In this document: in pieces, positions 1 to 8,311 of the stretch
Numbering within the stretch: position 1 is the stretch's first letter
Layout of the letters: every line of letters begins with the position of its first letter
Assembly: GCA_014191755.1 (NCBI GenBank)
Contig: BJHE01000010.1
Location: 12,058 to 68,905 of the forward strand
DNA from: Cyanobium sp.
GTDB taxonomy: Bacteria > Cyanobacteriota > Cyanobacteriia > PCC-6307 > Cyanobiaceae
Direction: 5' to 3'
DNA length: 56,848 nucleotides
The notes under the pieces: generated by a model
What the model saw: only the letters and a program-made list of their open reading frames with translations
What the model was told of the DNA's origin: nothing
The model's database searches: none
Translations under genes and position numbers: made by a program

Positions 1-202
1 GCACCGGATCACCGGAGGTTGGGTTGCCGCTATCCAGGTCGTGACCGCCGCCGCGGGGCGAATCCTTCGCGGCCGAGGCTCGGCCCCGGGTGCAGCAAAG
101 GCTTCAGCGCCCCTGGTTCGGCCCTGCACCAGCCCCCACAGTGGGGCGACTCCAGCGAACAGGCCCCCTGAAATCCCCTGACGACGCCCTGGCAACGGCC
201 CC
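1..202. other. No gene seen upstream of ruvC
   Basis: I see no convincing coding region. Long open frames here on the minus strand run antisense through ruvC and the next gene and look like GC-driven shadows. The last bases may carry the ruvC promoter, but I see no clear -10/-35 pair or strong Shine-Dalgarno. Confidence 0.5.
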
Positions 203-706
203 ATGATCATCCTCGGCATCGACCCCGGCCTGGCCCGGGTGGGCTATGGCGTGATCGAGGTGCAGGAGCGGGCCCCCTGGCGGCCGGGGGAGCCCCGGGC
301 CGAACCAGGCGTTCAGCGCCTGCTGGACTGCGGCATGATCCGCACCGATCCCGGCCGCAGCGAAGGCGAGCGGATGGTAGAGATCGCCGCCGACCTGCGC
401 TGGCTGATCCGCCGCTGGCGGCCCGAGCTGGCGGCGGTGGAGAAGTTCTTCTTCTACCGCTCCAGCACCACCATCGCCGTGGTGCAGGCCAGAGGGGTGG
501 TGATCATGACCCTGGCGCGCTTCGCCATCCCGGTGGTGGAGTTTCCGCCGATGCAGATCAAGCTGGCCCTGGCCGGCCATGGCCACGCCGAGAAGGATGA
601 GGTGCTGGCGGCGGTGATGCGGGAGCTGAACCTGGAGCATCCCCCGCGGCCCGACGACGCCGCCGACGCCCTGGCGGTAGCCCTCACCGGCTGGTTCCAG
701 CGATGA
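203..706 (+). CDS. ruvC: Holliday junction endonuclease RuvC
   Basis: RuvC is the resolvase that cuts four-way DNA junctions made during homologous recombination, working with RuvAB. The 167-aa product has the family length. It opens with the IDPG motif carrying the first catalytic aspartate (D7). A second acidic residue follows in AVEKFFF (E80), and the C-terminal DDAADALA motif gives D152 and D155. Together these form the four-acid RNase H-like metal site. The ATG start sits directly before the conserved strand, so no upstream extension is needed. The stop overlaps the next start (ATGA), which implies co-translation with the folate gene. Assignment is firm. Confidence 0.97.
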   Translation: MIILGIDPGLARVGYGVIEVQERAPWRPGEPRAEPGVQRLLDCGMIRTDPGRSEGERMVEIAADLRWLIRRWRPELAAVEKFFFYRSSTTIAVVQARGVVIMTLARFAIPVVEFPPMQIKLALAGHGHAEKDEVLAAVMRELNLEHPPRPDDAADALAVALTGWFQR

Positions 707-1428
707 GCGGACCGGGAATCGCAACCGTGGCGGGTGAGGGGCTGCCGCCACCGCACAACAGAGAAGCGCTGCGGCGCCACTTCCGGACCCTGCGGGCGAC
801 GGCCCTGGCCGCTGCCGAGCCCGGGATCCTGGCGGCGGCGCAGCGGGAGCTGCCGGAACTGCTGCCGGCACACCATCACCTGGGGCTCTACTGGCCCCTG
901 CAGGGCGAGCCCGACCTGCGGCCCCTGGCCCCGGCCCACCGGCATCTGGCTCTCCCCGCCGTGGAGGGAGATCCGCCCCGGCTGCAGTACCGGCCCTGGC
1001 GGCCTGGCATGCCTCTCGCCCCAGACCGCTACGGCATTCCGGCACCCGCGGCCCCGCTGGCGAACGGGCCTGAGCAACAGCCCGAAGCGCCGCCGCCACC
1101 GCCAGCGCTGCCAGCACCGGCTTCGGGCTGGGAGCTCTCCCCCCACGCTCTCGGTCTGCTGCTGGTGCCGGCCCTGGCCTTCGATCCCCACAGCGGCATC
1201 CGGCTGGGCTACGGCGGTGGCTGGTACGACCGGCTGCGGGCCGATCCGGCCTGGCGGGCTGTGCCGGCCCTTGTGGTGTTGCCATCCGCCTGCCTCAGCG
1301 CCAACCTGCCGCGGGAACCCTGGGACGTGCCCTTCCAGGGCTGGCTGGATGAGCATGGCGTGCACGGTTGTGCTGGCCGCTCCGCTGGCAAGCCGGAGAA
1401 CGGCCAGCCGGCTCCCAACTGCTTGTAA
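703..1428 (+). CDS. 5-formyltetrahydrofolate cyclo-ligase
   Basis: This enzyme uses ATP to convert 5-formyl-THF (folinic acid) to 5,10-methenyl-THF in one-carbon metabolism. The signature GYGGGWYDR lies at residues 169-177, preceded by a VPALAFD strand typical of the family. At 241 aa it is longer than the usual 190-200. The excess is explained by an N-terminal extension, a Pro/Ala-rich insert at about residues 115-143 and a C-terminal tail. The start overlaps the ruvC stop by 4 bp. The insert lies just before the conserved core, so activity is probably kept. Confidence 0.9.
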   Translation: MSGPGIATVAGEGLPPPHNREALRRHFRTLRATALAAAEPGILAAAQRELPELLPAHHHLGLYWPLQGEPDLRPLAPAHRHLALPAVEGDPPRLQYRPWRPGMPLAPDRYGIPAPAAPLANGPEQQPEAPPPPPALPAPASGWELSPHALGLLLVPALAFDPHSGIRLGYGGGWYDRLRADPAWRAVPALVVLPSACLSANLPREPWDVPFQGWLDEHGVHGCAGRSAGKPENGQPAPNCL

Positions 1429-1814
1429 CGCATCGCAGCAGCTTTCTCACCACGGCCGGGAATTTGCCAGGATCAGCGGGTTACGTCCCTGCGTTTCCTT
1501 GGAACCTCTCCGCACCGCCCCCTGGAACGCAGCACCCCACGCAACAGCGCACGCAGCACCCCAAGCAGCCGCATACCCAACCCGTCCCGCAGCCCGTCTG
1601 GTCTCGGATCAGAGCGGCAGTTCCGCCAGCCCCAAGGCGCTCACCGCCTCCGAAAGGGTGATCGCCGCCGAACTTCAGGCCCGTGGCCAGGCCTGCGATG
1701 CCCTCTCGATGATGGTGAGTTCGGTGGCCAGAATGGTGCAGGCCGGCCGTTGCAGCGAGAATCGCTGGAATGCCGGCTGACCCCGGCTCCGGCCTCCCCA
1801 TCCACCCGTCCACC
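1429..1814. other. Intergenic region with a short direct repeat
   Basis: About 390 bp with no gene I would defend. The overlapping open frames are low-complexity (Pro/Gln/Ala or Cys/Gly rich) and look like shadows. It contains a 13-base direct repeat ACGCAGCACCCCA at 1527-1539 and 1550-1562, embedded in a C/A-rich stretch. Any promoter for the following gene would be here. Confidence 0.4.
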
Positions 1815-2306
1815 ATGCGCCGCCCCCTCCTTACGGTTCTGCTCGGAGCAGCAACCCTGGTTCTCGCCCCAGGCCTGGTGCGGGCCCATGCCATCCAGAC
1901 CGACCTCACGGTGGTGGGGCATTCCCACAGCCACTTGGAGGCCAGCCTTCCGGCCGCGGGCAGCAAGCTGGAACTGGCCAGCCACTTCTCCACGGGCCTG
2001 CCCGCCCGCGATGCCAGCGTGCGCCTGATTCCGGCCCAGGGGGGAACCCCGATTGAGCTGGGCCGCACCAACGCCGATGGCCGTCTGGCCTTCGCCCTAC
2101 CCGCCGGCACCGGCCGTGATGCCGAAATCCAGGTAGATGCCGGCGCCGGTCACCGCGACTGGATCGAACTCTCTGAGCTGGGCCGTCCGGTCCGTCAGGC
2201 CGCTGTGCCCTGGGGCGCCCTGCGCGGCAACCTGCTCACCCTGGCTCCCCTCGCCGCCCTGGGCCTGCTCGGTGGCCTGGCCCGCCTCAACCGCCGCCGC
2301 GGTTGA
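1815..2306 (+). CDS. Secreted/membrane-anchored protein with His-led mature end (possible metal carrier)
   Basis: The ATG at 1815 begins a clear signal peptide (MRRPLLTVLLGAATLVLAPGLVRA). An upstream in-frame start at 1770 would bury it. Predicted cleavage leaves a mature protein starting HAIQTDLTV, followed by GHSHSH. The middle looks like a beta-sandwich of the carboxypeptidase-regulatory/DUF4198 kind (LIPAQGGTPIELGRTNADGR). The C-terminus has one membrane helix at about residues 138-156 and a basic RLNRRR tail. A free N-terminal histidine plus His clusters recalls periplasmic nickel-uptake partners such as NikL/NikK, but this is inference. It overlaps or abuts sufE. The 163-aa protein could equally be an unrelated envelope protein. 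Confidence 0.7.
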   Translation: MRRPLLTVLLGAATLVLAPGLVRAHAIQTDLTVVGHSHSHLEASLPAAGSKLELASHFSTGLPARDASVRLIPAQGGTPIELGRTNADGRLAFALPAGTGRDAEIQVDAGAGHRDWIELSELGRPVRQAAVPWGALRGNLLTLAPLAALGLLGGLARLNRRRG

Positions 2307-2320
2307 AGGGCTCCTCTGGA

Positions 2321-2818
2321 ATGGCGAGCACCGGCAGCGCAGCACTGGATCGCATCGTGGAGCGGCTGGGCGCCGCCGCCGACCCCAAACGCCGCTACGA
2401 ATACGTGCTCTGGCTGGCCAAGCGCCTCGATCCCCTGCCCGAGGCGCTGCGCAGCGAGGAGCGCAAGGTGCGCGGCTGCGTGTCCCAGGTGTATGTGGTG
2501 GGCGACCTGGTGGAAGGGAAGCTCCACTGGCAGGGTGATTCCGATGCCCAGATCACCAAGGGGCTGCTGGCGCTGCTGATCGAGGGCCTGGAGGGGCTCA
2601 CGCCCCAGCAGGTGGTGGCGATCGATCCAGCCTTCATCGCTGCCACCGGCCTGCAGGCGAGCCTCACTCCCTCGCGGGCCAATGGCTTCCTCAACATCCT
2701 CCGGGCCATGCAGGCCCAGGCGGCGGCCTTCGAGGCTGGACGATGGGCTTCGCAGGAGGCCATCGGAGCGCAGGGTGGCGGCAGCGAGGGATCGCCTGAG
2801 GACGGCAGCAAGGGTTAA
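2321..2818 (+). CDS. sufE: Cysteine desulfurase sulfur acceptor SufE
   Basis: SufE takes persulfide sulfur from the desulfurase SufS and passes it to the Suf Fe-S cluster scaffold. The active cysteine sits in KVRGCVSQVY, near residue 53 from this start. The flanking YEYVLWLAKRL helix and the SRANGFLNIL C-terminal motif are typical. I chose the ATG at 2321, about 10 bases after a GAAGGG that could serve as ribosome binding site. A TTG at 2303, overlapping the previous stop, would add six residues. The C-terminus has a short Gly/Ser-rich tail of about 30 residues beyond the family core. Confidence 0.93.
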   Translation: MASTGSAALDRIVERLGAAADPKRRYEYVLWLAKRLDPLPEALRSEERKVRGCVSQVYVVGDLVEGKLHWQGDSDAQITKGLLALLIEGLEGLTPQQVVAIDPAFIAATGLQASLTPSRANGFLNILRAMQAQAAAFEAGRWASQEAIGAQGGGSEGSPEDGSKG

Positions 2819-2941
2819 CGAGCAGGGCTCCGCCCCAGGGAGCTCCGCCCCAAGGGGCACCGCGCTCAGGACGTGCGCTGCATGGCGCCGATCTCCCGCG
2901 GGCCGAAGCCACTGCCGGCCGATTTCTAGGATCAGTGGATT

Positions 2942-4273
2942 ATGGAATTGGGCCCGATGGCGATCGGTGTTGGCCTGCTGGGGCTGGGAACGGTGGGGGC
3001 GGGCGTCGCCGCGATCCTGATGGGTCCGGAGGGCCGCCATCCCCTGGTGGGTGAATTGGCGCTGCAACGGATAGCGGTGCGCGATCTTGAGCGACCCCGC
3101 TCCCTGAATCTCGATCCGCAGCTGCTCACCACCAGCCCCGAAGCGGTGATCGACGATCCCGCCGTGGAGATCGTGGTGGAGGTGATGGGCGGCCTGGAGC
3201 CGGCCCGCAGTCTGATCCTGCGGGCGATTGCCGCCGGCAAGCCGGTGGTGACCGCCAACAAGGCGGTGATCGCCCGCTACGGCGAAGAGATCGCCGCGGC
3301 CGCCGCCGAGCGGGGCGTGTATGTGCTGATCGAGGCGGCGGTGGGAGGCGGCATCCCGATCATCGAGCCACTGAAGCAATCGCTGGGGGGCAACCGCATC
3401 CAGCGGGTGAGCGGCATCATCAACGGCACCACGAATTACATCCTCAGTCGCATGGCCGATGAGGGCGCCGCCTATGGCGACGTGCTCGCCGATGCCCAGC
3501 GGCTGGGCTATGCGGAGGCCGATCCGGCCGCCGATGTGGAGGGCCACGACGCGGCCGACAAGATCGCGATCCTGGCGGGCCTGGCCTACGGCGGCCCCGT
3601 GGCCCGCGAAGCGATCGCCACCGAGGGCATTGATCGCCTCCAGGCCCGCGATGTGGCCTATGCCGCCCAGCTGGGCTACGTGGTGAAGCTGCTGGCGGTG
3701 GCCCAGCGAGAGGGGGAGGCTGAGCCGCTGCCGCTCGATGTGCGCGTGCATCCCACCCTGCTGCCGAAACACCACCCACTGGCGGGGGTGCATGGGGTGA
3801 ACAACGCGATCCTGGTGGAGGGCGATCCGGTGGGAAGGGTGATGTTCTATGGCCCGGGCGCCGGTGCCGGCCCCACGGCCTCGGCGGTGGTGGCCGACAT
3901 CCTCAACATCGCCGGCATCCGCAAGGTCACCGGCTCCCAGGCCGGCGCCCCCCTCGACCCGCTGCTGGCGGCTAGCAGCTGGCGCCGCTGCGAGCTGGTG
4001 GATGGTTCCGCCACCAGCCATCGCAACTACGTGCGCCTTCAGACCCGCGATGAAGCCGGCGTGATCGGCCGGATCGGCACCTGCTTTGGGGAGGCGGGGG
4101 TGTCGATCCAGTCGATCGTGCAGTTCGAGGCTCGCGATGCGGAGGCAGGCGGCGGCGCCGAGATCGTGGTAATCACCCACGAGGTGCGCGAATCAGCCTT
4201 CCGATCCGCCCTGGCGGCGATCGACGCCCTGGAGGAGGTGCGCACGGTGGCGGCCTGCCTGCGCACGCTCTGA
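2942..4273 (+). CDS. hom: Homoserine dehydrogenase
   Basis: The enzyme reduces aspartate semialdehyde to homoserine with NAD(P)H, the branch step toward threonine and methionine. The Rossmann glycines are GLGTVG at 14-19. The catalytic domain carries the family stretch with SGIINGTTNYILSRM and a conserved lysine region (AADKIAILA). From about residue 362 to the end is an ACT domain (YVRLQTRDEAGVIGRIG), the usual site of threonine feedback control. Length 443 aa is normal. An in-frame ATG at 2957 is an equally possible start. It appears to be transcribed alone. Confidence 0.95.
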   Translation: MELGPMAIGVGLLGLGTVGAGVAAILMGPEGRHPLVGELALQRIAVRDLERPRSLNLDPQLLTTSPEAVIDDPAVEIVVEVMGGLEPARSLILRAIAAGKPVVTANKAVIARYGEEIAAAAAERGVYVLIEAAVGGGIPIIEPLKQSLGGNRIQRVSGIINGTTNYILSRMADEGAAYGDVLADAQRLGYAEADPAADVEGHDAADKIAILAGLAYGGPVAREAIATEGIDRLQARDVAYAAQLGYVVKLLAVAQREGEAEPLPLDVRVHPTLLPKHHPLAGVHGVNNAILVEGDPVGRVMFYGPGAGAGPTASAVVADILNIAGIRKVTGSQAGAPLDPLLAASSWRRCELVDGSATSHRNYVRLQTRDEAGVIGRIGTCFGEAGVSIQSIVQFEARDAEAGGGAEIVVITHEVRESAFRSALAAIDALEEVRTVAACLRTL

Positions 4274-4278
4274 ACCAT

Positions 4279-4308
4279 AAAAAATGCCCCCGCCAAAGGG
4301 CGAGGGCA
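4279..4308 (-). terminator. Intrinsic terminator of the 4356-5045 gene
   Basis: On the minus strand a 9-bp stem (arms 4299-4307 and 4286-4294, one mismatch) with a 4-base loop is followed by six T (4284-4279). It lies just past the stop of the minus-strand gene. The plus strand lacks a T-run, so it serves hom poorly. Confidence 0.8.
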
Positions 4309-4355
4309 ACGAGAGATCCGAAAGGTGAAATCAGCCGGGTGAGGAACCGATGGCC

Positions 4356-5045
4356 TCAGGCCCCCCGAGCGGCCAGCACACGAGTGCGCAGGCGACGGGA
4401 GAAGCCGAAGGCGGCACCGGCTCCGAGCAGGGGCAGAGGGCTGGGGACTTTTTCTGGGTCCCCGCCATCGACCTGGGTGAAGGAGTTCTGGAATGAGTTA
4501 ATCGACCCCTTGGTCACACTGTAATCATCTCTAACGCGGGTTGTTTTAATGAAATCGTCGAACAGGGCTATACTATTGTTATCGATTTCATCACCCATGA
4601 TCATGCCCGGCACATCAGTGGCGGTCTTAATCACCTTGAATTGTGGGGAGCCCACAGGAGGACCAATGATGGCCAATCCAGCTTCAAAGAAATAGTTTTT
4701 GTTAAGAGGTTGGGGATCGATTGTGAGATCGTATGTTAAGAATCCTGGCCCAGCTGGAGCCATCAAATCTTCAACAAAGTCCACGTCCACCACGTAGACT
4801 CCCGGGGATTGTTGGGCGAACTGAATCGTACCTTTGCCTACTGTTGGCAAGTCTACCAATTTGAGGGTCTTGTCACCCACCTTGTCGAAGGCGAAGGTAT
4901 CGGAACAAGCTGCAAAATCAGTATTGCCCCCAAAAGAGCAGGTACTGCCCGCTGCTCGCACCGAAGCAGGCGAGAGGGCGCTAACACCAGCCAACAATAA
5001 AGACGTTGTCAGTAAGCCAACGCTGCGATTGCTAAGCGATTTCAT
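4356..5045 (-). CDS. Secreted protein with PEP-CTERM-like sorting tail (1)
   Basis: A 229-aa exported protein. The ATG at 5045 starts a signal peptide (MKSLSNRSVGLLTTSLLLAG, cleavage near SVRA-AG). A TTG 30 bases upstream is also open. The mature domain has an early cysteine pair (TCSFGGNTDFAACSD), shared with the other two tail proteins in this locus. The C-terminus carries Pro-rich VPSPLPLLGAGAAFGFSRRL, a short hydrophobic helix and an Arg cluster. This is the tripartite layout of cyanobacterial exosortase substrates. Function of the mature domain is unknown. It has its own terminator. It is lower in GC than the flanking core genes. An exosortase 2.4 kb away probably processes it (inference). 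Confidence 0.85.
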   Translation of the reverse strand: MKSLSNRSVGLLTTSLLLAGVSALSPASVRAAGSTCSFGGNTDFAACSDTFAFDKVGDKTLKLVDLPTVGKGTIQFAQQSPGVYVVDVDFVEDLMAPAGPGFLTYDLTIDPQPLNKNYFFEAGLAIIGPPVGSPQFKVIKTATDVPGMIMGDEIDNNSIALFDDFIKTTRVRDDYSVTKGSINSFQNSFTQVDGGDPEKVPSPLPLLGAGAAFGFSRRLRTRVLAARGA

Positions 5046-5378
5046 GGATGGTTCAAAGAGAAATGAACTCCGCAAAGATAAACGGCAACGGCCTGAGTAA
5101 AAGGGCTCAAAGCAGCACTAACGAAGCTGAAATGATGCATGCATTCTATCAGCGGAACATGGCACCTTATCCGCATAGCCAATGCTGCCCATCTGCCTCA
5201 GTCGTTCACTCATGCACACACTTGTTGCCGGCCCCGCCCAACCGCTCCCGCCCCTGATCTCGGTATCCGCACAAACATTCCGAACCGCTCGCCGCGAACA
5301 CCCGGTCTGTGATGCAGTAGGAATGCTTAAGAAATACCAGGGGTCCTCCCCCACCTGCCCCCCGCCCATCAACCACCC
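5046..5378. other. Intergenic region upstream of a PEP-CTERM-type gene
   Basis: About 330 bp that should hold the promoter of the minus-strand gene ending at 5045. It contains the self-complementary ATGCATGCAT run near 5132-5141. The small open frames here have no recognisable content. Confidence 0.4.
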
Positions 5379-5669
5379 ATGGACCTCCAGCAGGGCACCT
5401 GCATCCTTCTTGAGCCTGAAGCCGTCGATGACCTGGCGATCGAAGGCCTGGACTCCGCCTCCTTATCCATCCGCCAAGCAGGGGCCGACCAGGGCCAGGC
5501 TGAGGTGATGTTCCAGGTGATCGGCGTGGACCACAGTGGCGATCGCTGCTGGTTGCGGCGCTGGCCCTTGGCGCGCCATGGCTCACCGGTGTTTGAGATC
5601 TCGCTGCATCAGCTCGAGGCCAGGAGGCACCACAGGCCTTCAGCGCGGGTCGGCGGCGGCGAGGCCTGA
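5379..5669 (+). CDS. Small conserved-looking hypothetical protein
   Basis: A 96-aa frame beginning MDLQQGTCILLEPEAVDDL. The first 80 residues have balanced composition, with a repeated beta-strand feel (AEVMFQVIGVDHSGDRCWLRRWPLARHGSPVFEI) and no GC-shadow look. The last 15 residues are low quality and run 30 bp into the end of the convergent gene. I do not recognise the family with certainty. The absence of cysteine motifs, membrane segments or a signal peptide suggests a small cytosolic protein. Reality of the gene is moderately supported by amino-acid composition only. Confidence 0.45.
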   Translation: MDLQQGTCILLEPEAVDDLAIEGLDSASLSIRQAGADQGQAEVMFQVIGVDHSGDRCWLRRWPLARHGSPVFEISLHQLEARRHHRPSARVGGGEA

Positions 5670-6482
5670 GGAGCGGAGGCGCTGCTCAGGTGGCGCGAAG
5701 TTACTCCCGGGCCGGAGATCGCCCCGGCGCGAGCGAAGGAGACGAAGCCGACGACGCAGACGCCGGCTGTAGCCGAAACCGATACCAACGCCCCAGAGGG
5801 GCAGGGGAGCAGGCACGGGCACGGCTTCTGGAGGATCAATGTAAAAGATCCCAAAACCATTGTGGATGCTGCCTATGTTGCCGCTATGGAGGGTGTACTG
5901 ACCCAGGAGCGTGATCGATTTGAGTGGATCGGTCTCGCTGTACAAGCTCACCGGGTAAGCATCGCTGGCACTGAGGCTCAGGTTGGCTTCGGGAATCTGT
6001 TGCACCAGCGTGATCGCCGCAGGTTCGGGGGGCGGATCTTCAAGCGGAGGGGTGATGGATAGGCTGGCGCTCAAAAAATAGTCGGTGTCGAAGGGGGAGA
6101 TCGAGAGCTGGTAGTTGAACGCACCGCTGAGCGGAGAGCTTGAGCCGGCCCTCGCCAGCGGGGGCAGCGGGGGGATGAACTTCACATCCACCGCGATGAT
6201 CTCATCGGAATTGGTGAGGGTGAAGTCGATCGTGCCCGCACCCTGCGTGGGCAAGGTGATGATGCGTAGATAGAACCGATCGATCAAGGCAAAGGAGAAA
6301 GCGGGATCGCTGCAAGCGGGCAGCTCCCCAGCCAGACTGGCGGGTTCGCCAAACCAGCAGCTGTTGGCGGCCAGTGCCGGTGCCGCTGGCAACCAGACGG
6401 CGGCACCCAGCAAGAACGCCGCCATCACCAGCAAGCGGGGAGGGCGGGCATGGCATGCCTCAGGCCAAGGATCGCGGGTCAT
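5640..6482 (-). CDS. Secreted protein with PEP-CTERM-like sorting tail (2), extended C-terminus
   Basis: From the ATG at 6482 the product is 280 aa with a signal peptide (LLVMAAFLLGAAVWLPAAPALA). The mature start has the paired-cysteine block SCWFGEPASLAGELPACSD, matching the other tail proteins here. The sorting block is VPVPAPLPLWGVGIGFGYSR followed by RRLRRRLRLLRSRR. Unlike the others, about 30 more residues follow the Arg cluster, ending in AAADPR, so the sorting tail is internal. This may be a lost stop codon or a real extension. A TTG start at 6575 is open but would place 31 odd residues before the signal. A fragment of this gene recurs at 7084-7165. Confidence 0.8.
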   Translation of the reverse strand: MTRDPWPEACHARPPRLLVMAAFLLGAAVWLPAAPALAANSCWFGEPASLAGELPACSDPAFSFALIDRFYLRIITLPTQGAGTIDFTLTNSDEIIAVDVKFIPPLPPLARAGSSSPLSGAFNYQLSISPFDTDYFLSASLSITPPLEDPPPEPAAITLVQQIPEANLSLSASDAYPVSLYSETDPLKSITLLGQYTLHSGNIGSIHNGFGIFYIDPPEAVPVPAPLPLWGVGIGFGYSRRLRRRLRLLRSRRGDLRPGSNFAPPEQRLRSSGLAAADPR

Positions 6483-7083
6483 GGCGTTGCCGGAACTAGA
6501 GAAACCTCCGCCTGATGGCGGGGTCAGCTGCTGTGGCGTGGAGGAAGGCCCGAAGGCCAACCTCAGGCGCGTCAAAACTCCAACTAGGCGTGCCCCCTTG
6601 ATCCGGCTGCGGATCCGACGCGACTTCCAAGGCGCTCACTTGCTGGTTAAACACAAGCGTGTAATTGATCATTTCGTTGATCATTGATCCAATGGTGAAA
6701 CGGCCATTGGAGTTGATTGCGAGCATATTTTTGAACACATAAGAAGCTGCATGCCTATCCGTAATCAGGAAGGACTCTATACCATCGATCACTGGCGTCA
6801 CTGAATGCCTCAAGGCTGCGGAAAAGATGCTGCATCCGCGTCCAAATTCGTCGCAAACTGCTCCGCGATGATGCCGATTTGCCGCCCTGGTTGCTTGCCA
6901 TTTTCACCTCCATGGCAAGCAACTCACACACAACCAATCAATTCTGGGCCCTCGCCGCAGGGATTCGCGCCCGCCCCCTCCCTTAACCACATCCCTTGAA
7001 TGGAGCCTCTGAATGGGTCCTCATCACCACCTGCGCCCGTCCCTTCGGGCTCGCTGCACAAGCAAAGCGAGGAAGCTCGCTGG
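6483..7083. other. Accessory intergenic region with a dubious minus-strand ORF
   Basis: No firm gene. A minus-strand frame at 6496-6813 (105 codons, only a TTG start) reads like protein in its middle (IESFLITDRHAASYVFKNML, INEMINYTLVFNQQ). It ends GLRAFLHATAADPAIRRRFL, which resembles the first helix of Nif11-type leaders. It may be a decayed gene upstream of the tail-protein gene. Bases 6857-6889 match 10119-10151. Local GC is lower than in the core genes. Confidence 0.35.
6857..6889. repeat. 33-bp dispersed repeat, copy A
   Basis: Begins ACTGCTCCGCGATGA and matches 10119-10151 in the same orientation with two mismatches in 33 bases. Each copy lies 190-410 bp upstream of the start of a minus-strand PEP-CTERM-type gene. 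Weaker similarity continues for over 100 bp, to a CCCTTGAATGG shared near 6997 and 10280. Confidence 0.65.
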
Positions 7084-7165
7084 CTTTGAGGCTCAGGTTG
7101 GCTTCGGGATCTGTTGCACCAGGGTGATTTCGCCGCAGGTTCGGGGGCTGATCCTCAAGGTGAGG
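7084..7165 (-). pseudogene. Fragment of a PEP-CTERM-type protein gene
   Basis: About 80 bp closely match the inside of the intact gene at about 5966-6050. Read on the minus strand, the fragment encodes GEITLVQQIPK where the intact gene encodes AAITLVQQIPE. Small insertions and deletions break the frame and nothing else of the gene is present. It is a relic of a duplication within the exosortase island. Confidence 0.7.
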
Positions 7166-7423
7166 GCTTGCAGGGCGAAGTACAAATAGATTCGTTTTGG
7201 AGCAAATTTGCAGCGAATCAGCCTCGAAAGCGCGACTTCAATACCGGAACTCTCTAAACTCTTACTCAAATCTAAAACGTCACATTCTATGTTTGGCTTT
7301 AACATGGCAAAAATTCAGGCTTGCCGATCAGCTGTTCATGGGGGTCAACCGCTCGTTGATCTGAACAATTTAAGCTGCCCAAACCCTTCGATTGCCTGCC
7401 GGGATTGATGCAAGGCTGACGCC
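7166..7423. other. Upstream region of the exosortase gene
   Basis: About 260 bp of lower GC with no gene. A minus-strand open frame (7093-7305) merges into the relic at 7084-7165 and is probably not expressed. Promoter elements for the exosortase operon are expected here but I cannot point to a specific one. Confidence 0.35.
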
Positions 7424-8311
7424 ATGAAAAATTCTCTCCAGGCGATGTCATTGCCGGCCCTTATCCGCCGCTGGCATTCACTCGATGATCGCAATCTATG
7501 GGCTCTGCTGGTTGGCTTGGTCGCATTGTATTTGATGCTGATCAGCATGCTCACCCAGCCGCCGGATGTGGTGCTCAATTTGGTCCTGGTGATGGGCGGG
7601 GCACTGTTGGTGCTCCATGACCCCCCCGCCGGCTGGCAGCCTCGGCCGGGTCGCATCGGGCGCTGGGTTGGGGTGGCCCTGCTCGTGGCGATGCTCTGGT
7701 TCGGCCAGCGCCTCATGAACTCGGTTTTCCCCTCCAGCCTGCTGCCCCTTTTGGCCGGGATGGCACTGGCCCTGCTGGCGGCGCCAGCGAGCAAATTGCG
7801 TCCCTTTCTGCCATCTCTTTCCGTGCTGGCCCTGTTGCCGGTTGTCCGTGCCGTGGATTCGCTGACTCCACTAGGCCCTCTATCGGTGGCGACCGCTTGG
7901 CTCACCCAACAGATTCTCATGTTAGGCGGCACCACAGCAGAGCAGGTTGGAACCTTGGTGAAACTGCAGGGCGGAGGGGTGATTGTGTCTGGCGCCTGCG
8001 CAGGGTTGAACATCCTGCTGCAGTTGCTGCTGGTGGCCGTGATTTTCGCGATGGCGTTTCCGATGCGCCATCGCTGGCACAACGGCCTGATGATCGTGGT
8101 GGCTCCCTTGATCGGGATGGTCGTCAACGGGATGCGGATCACGCTGTTGGCCTTGCTGATCACCAGCAGCCTGCCCAACAGGCAATGGTGGTTTGATTTC
8201 TTTCATGATCACTGGGGCTCGCTGCTGTTCAGCGGTCTTGGCATGCAGCTGTTTGTGTGGCTCTACCTGTATTGGATGGCGCGGCAGGTGGCCGCCCTGG
8301 GGACCCGATGA
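7424..8311 (+). CDS. Cyanobacterial exosortase (PEP-CTERM sorting transpeptidase)
   Basis: An integral membrane cysteine protease/transpeptidase expected to cleave the C-terminal sorting tail of exported proteins. The 295-aa chain has about eight hydrophobic segments. It carries the exosortase triad in order: Cys192 in VSGACAGLNILL, Arg238 in VNGMRITLLAL, and His261/His263 in FFHDHWGSLLF. The Cys residue lies at a membrane edge, as in the family. The gene overlaps the next by 4 bp (ATGA), and that partner is typical of cyanoexosortase systems. Three likely substrates lie within 3.5 kb. I cannot tell cyanoexosortase A from B without a profile search. Confidence 0.93.
   Translation: MKNSLQAMSLPALIRRWHSLDDRNLWALLVGLVALYLMLISMLTQPPDVVLNLVLVMGGALLVLHDPPAGWQPRPGRIGRWVGVALLVAMLWFGQRLMNSVFPSSLLPLLAGMALALLAAPASKLRPFLPSLSVLALLPVVRAVDSLTPLGPLSVATAWLTQQILMLGGTTAEQVGTLVKLQGGGVIVSGACAGLNILLQLLLVAVIFAMAFPMRHRWHNGLMIVVAPLIGMVVNGMRITLLALLITSSLPNRQWWFDFFHDHWGSLLFSGLGMQLFVWLYLYWMARQVAALGTR

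Noticed and set aside
104-1365. Long minus-strand frames across ruvC and the folate gene
   Set aside because: They are antisense to two well-supported genes and have Arg/Pro/Gly-rich, low-complexity translations typical of GC-rich shadows.
2195-4180. A 661-codon minus-strand frame
   Set aside because: It lies fully antisense to sufE and hom. Its His/Gln/Gly-rich translation has no family features.
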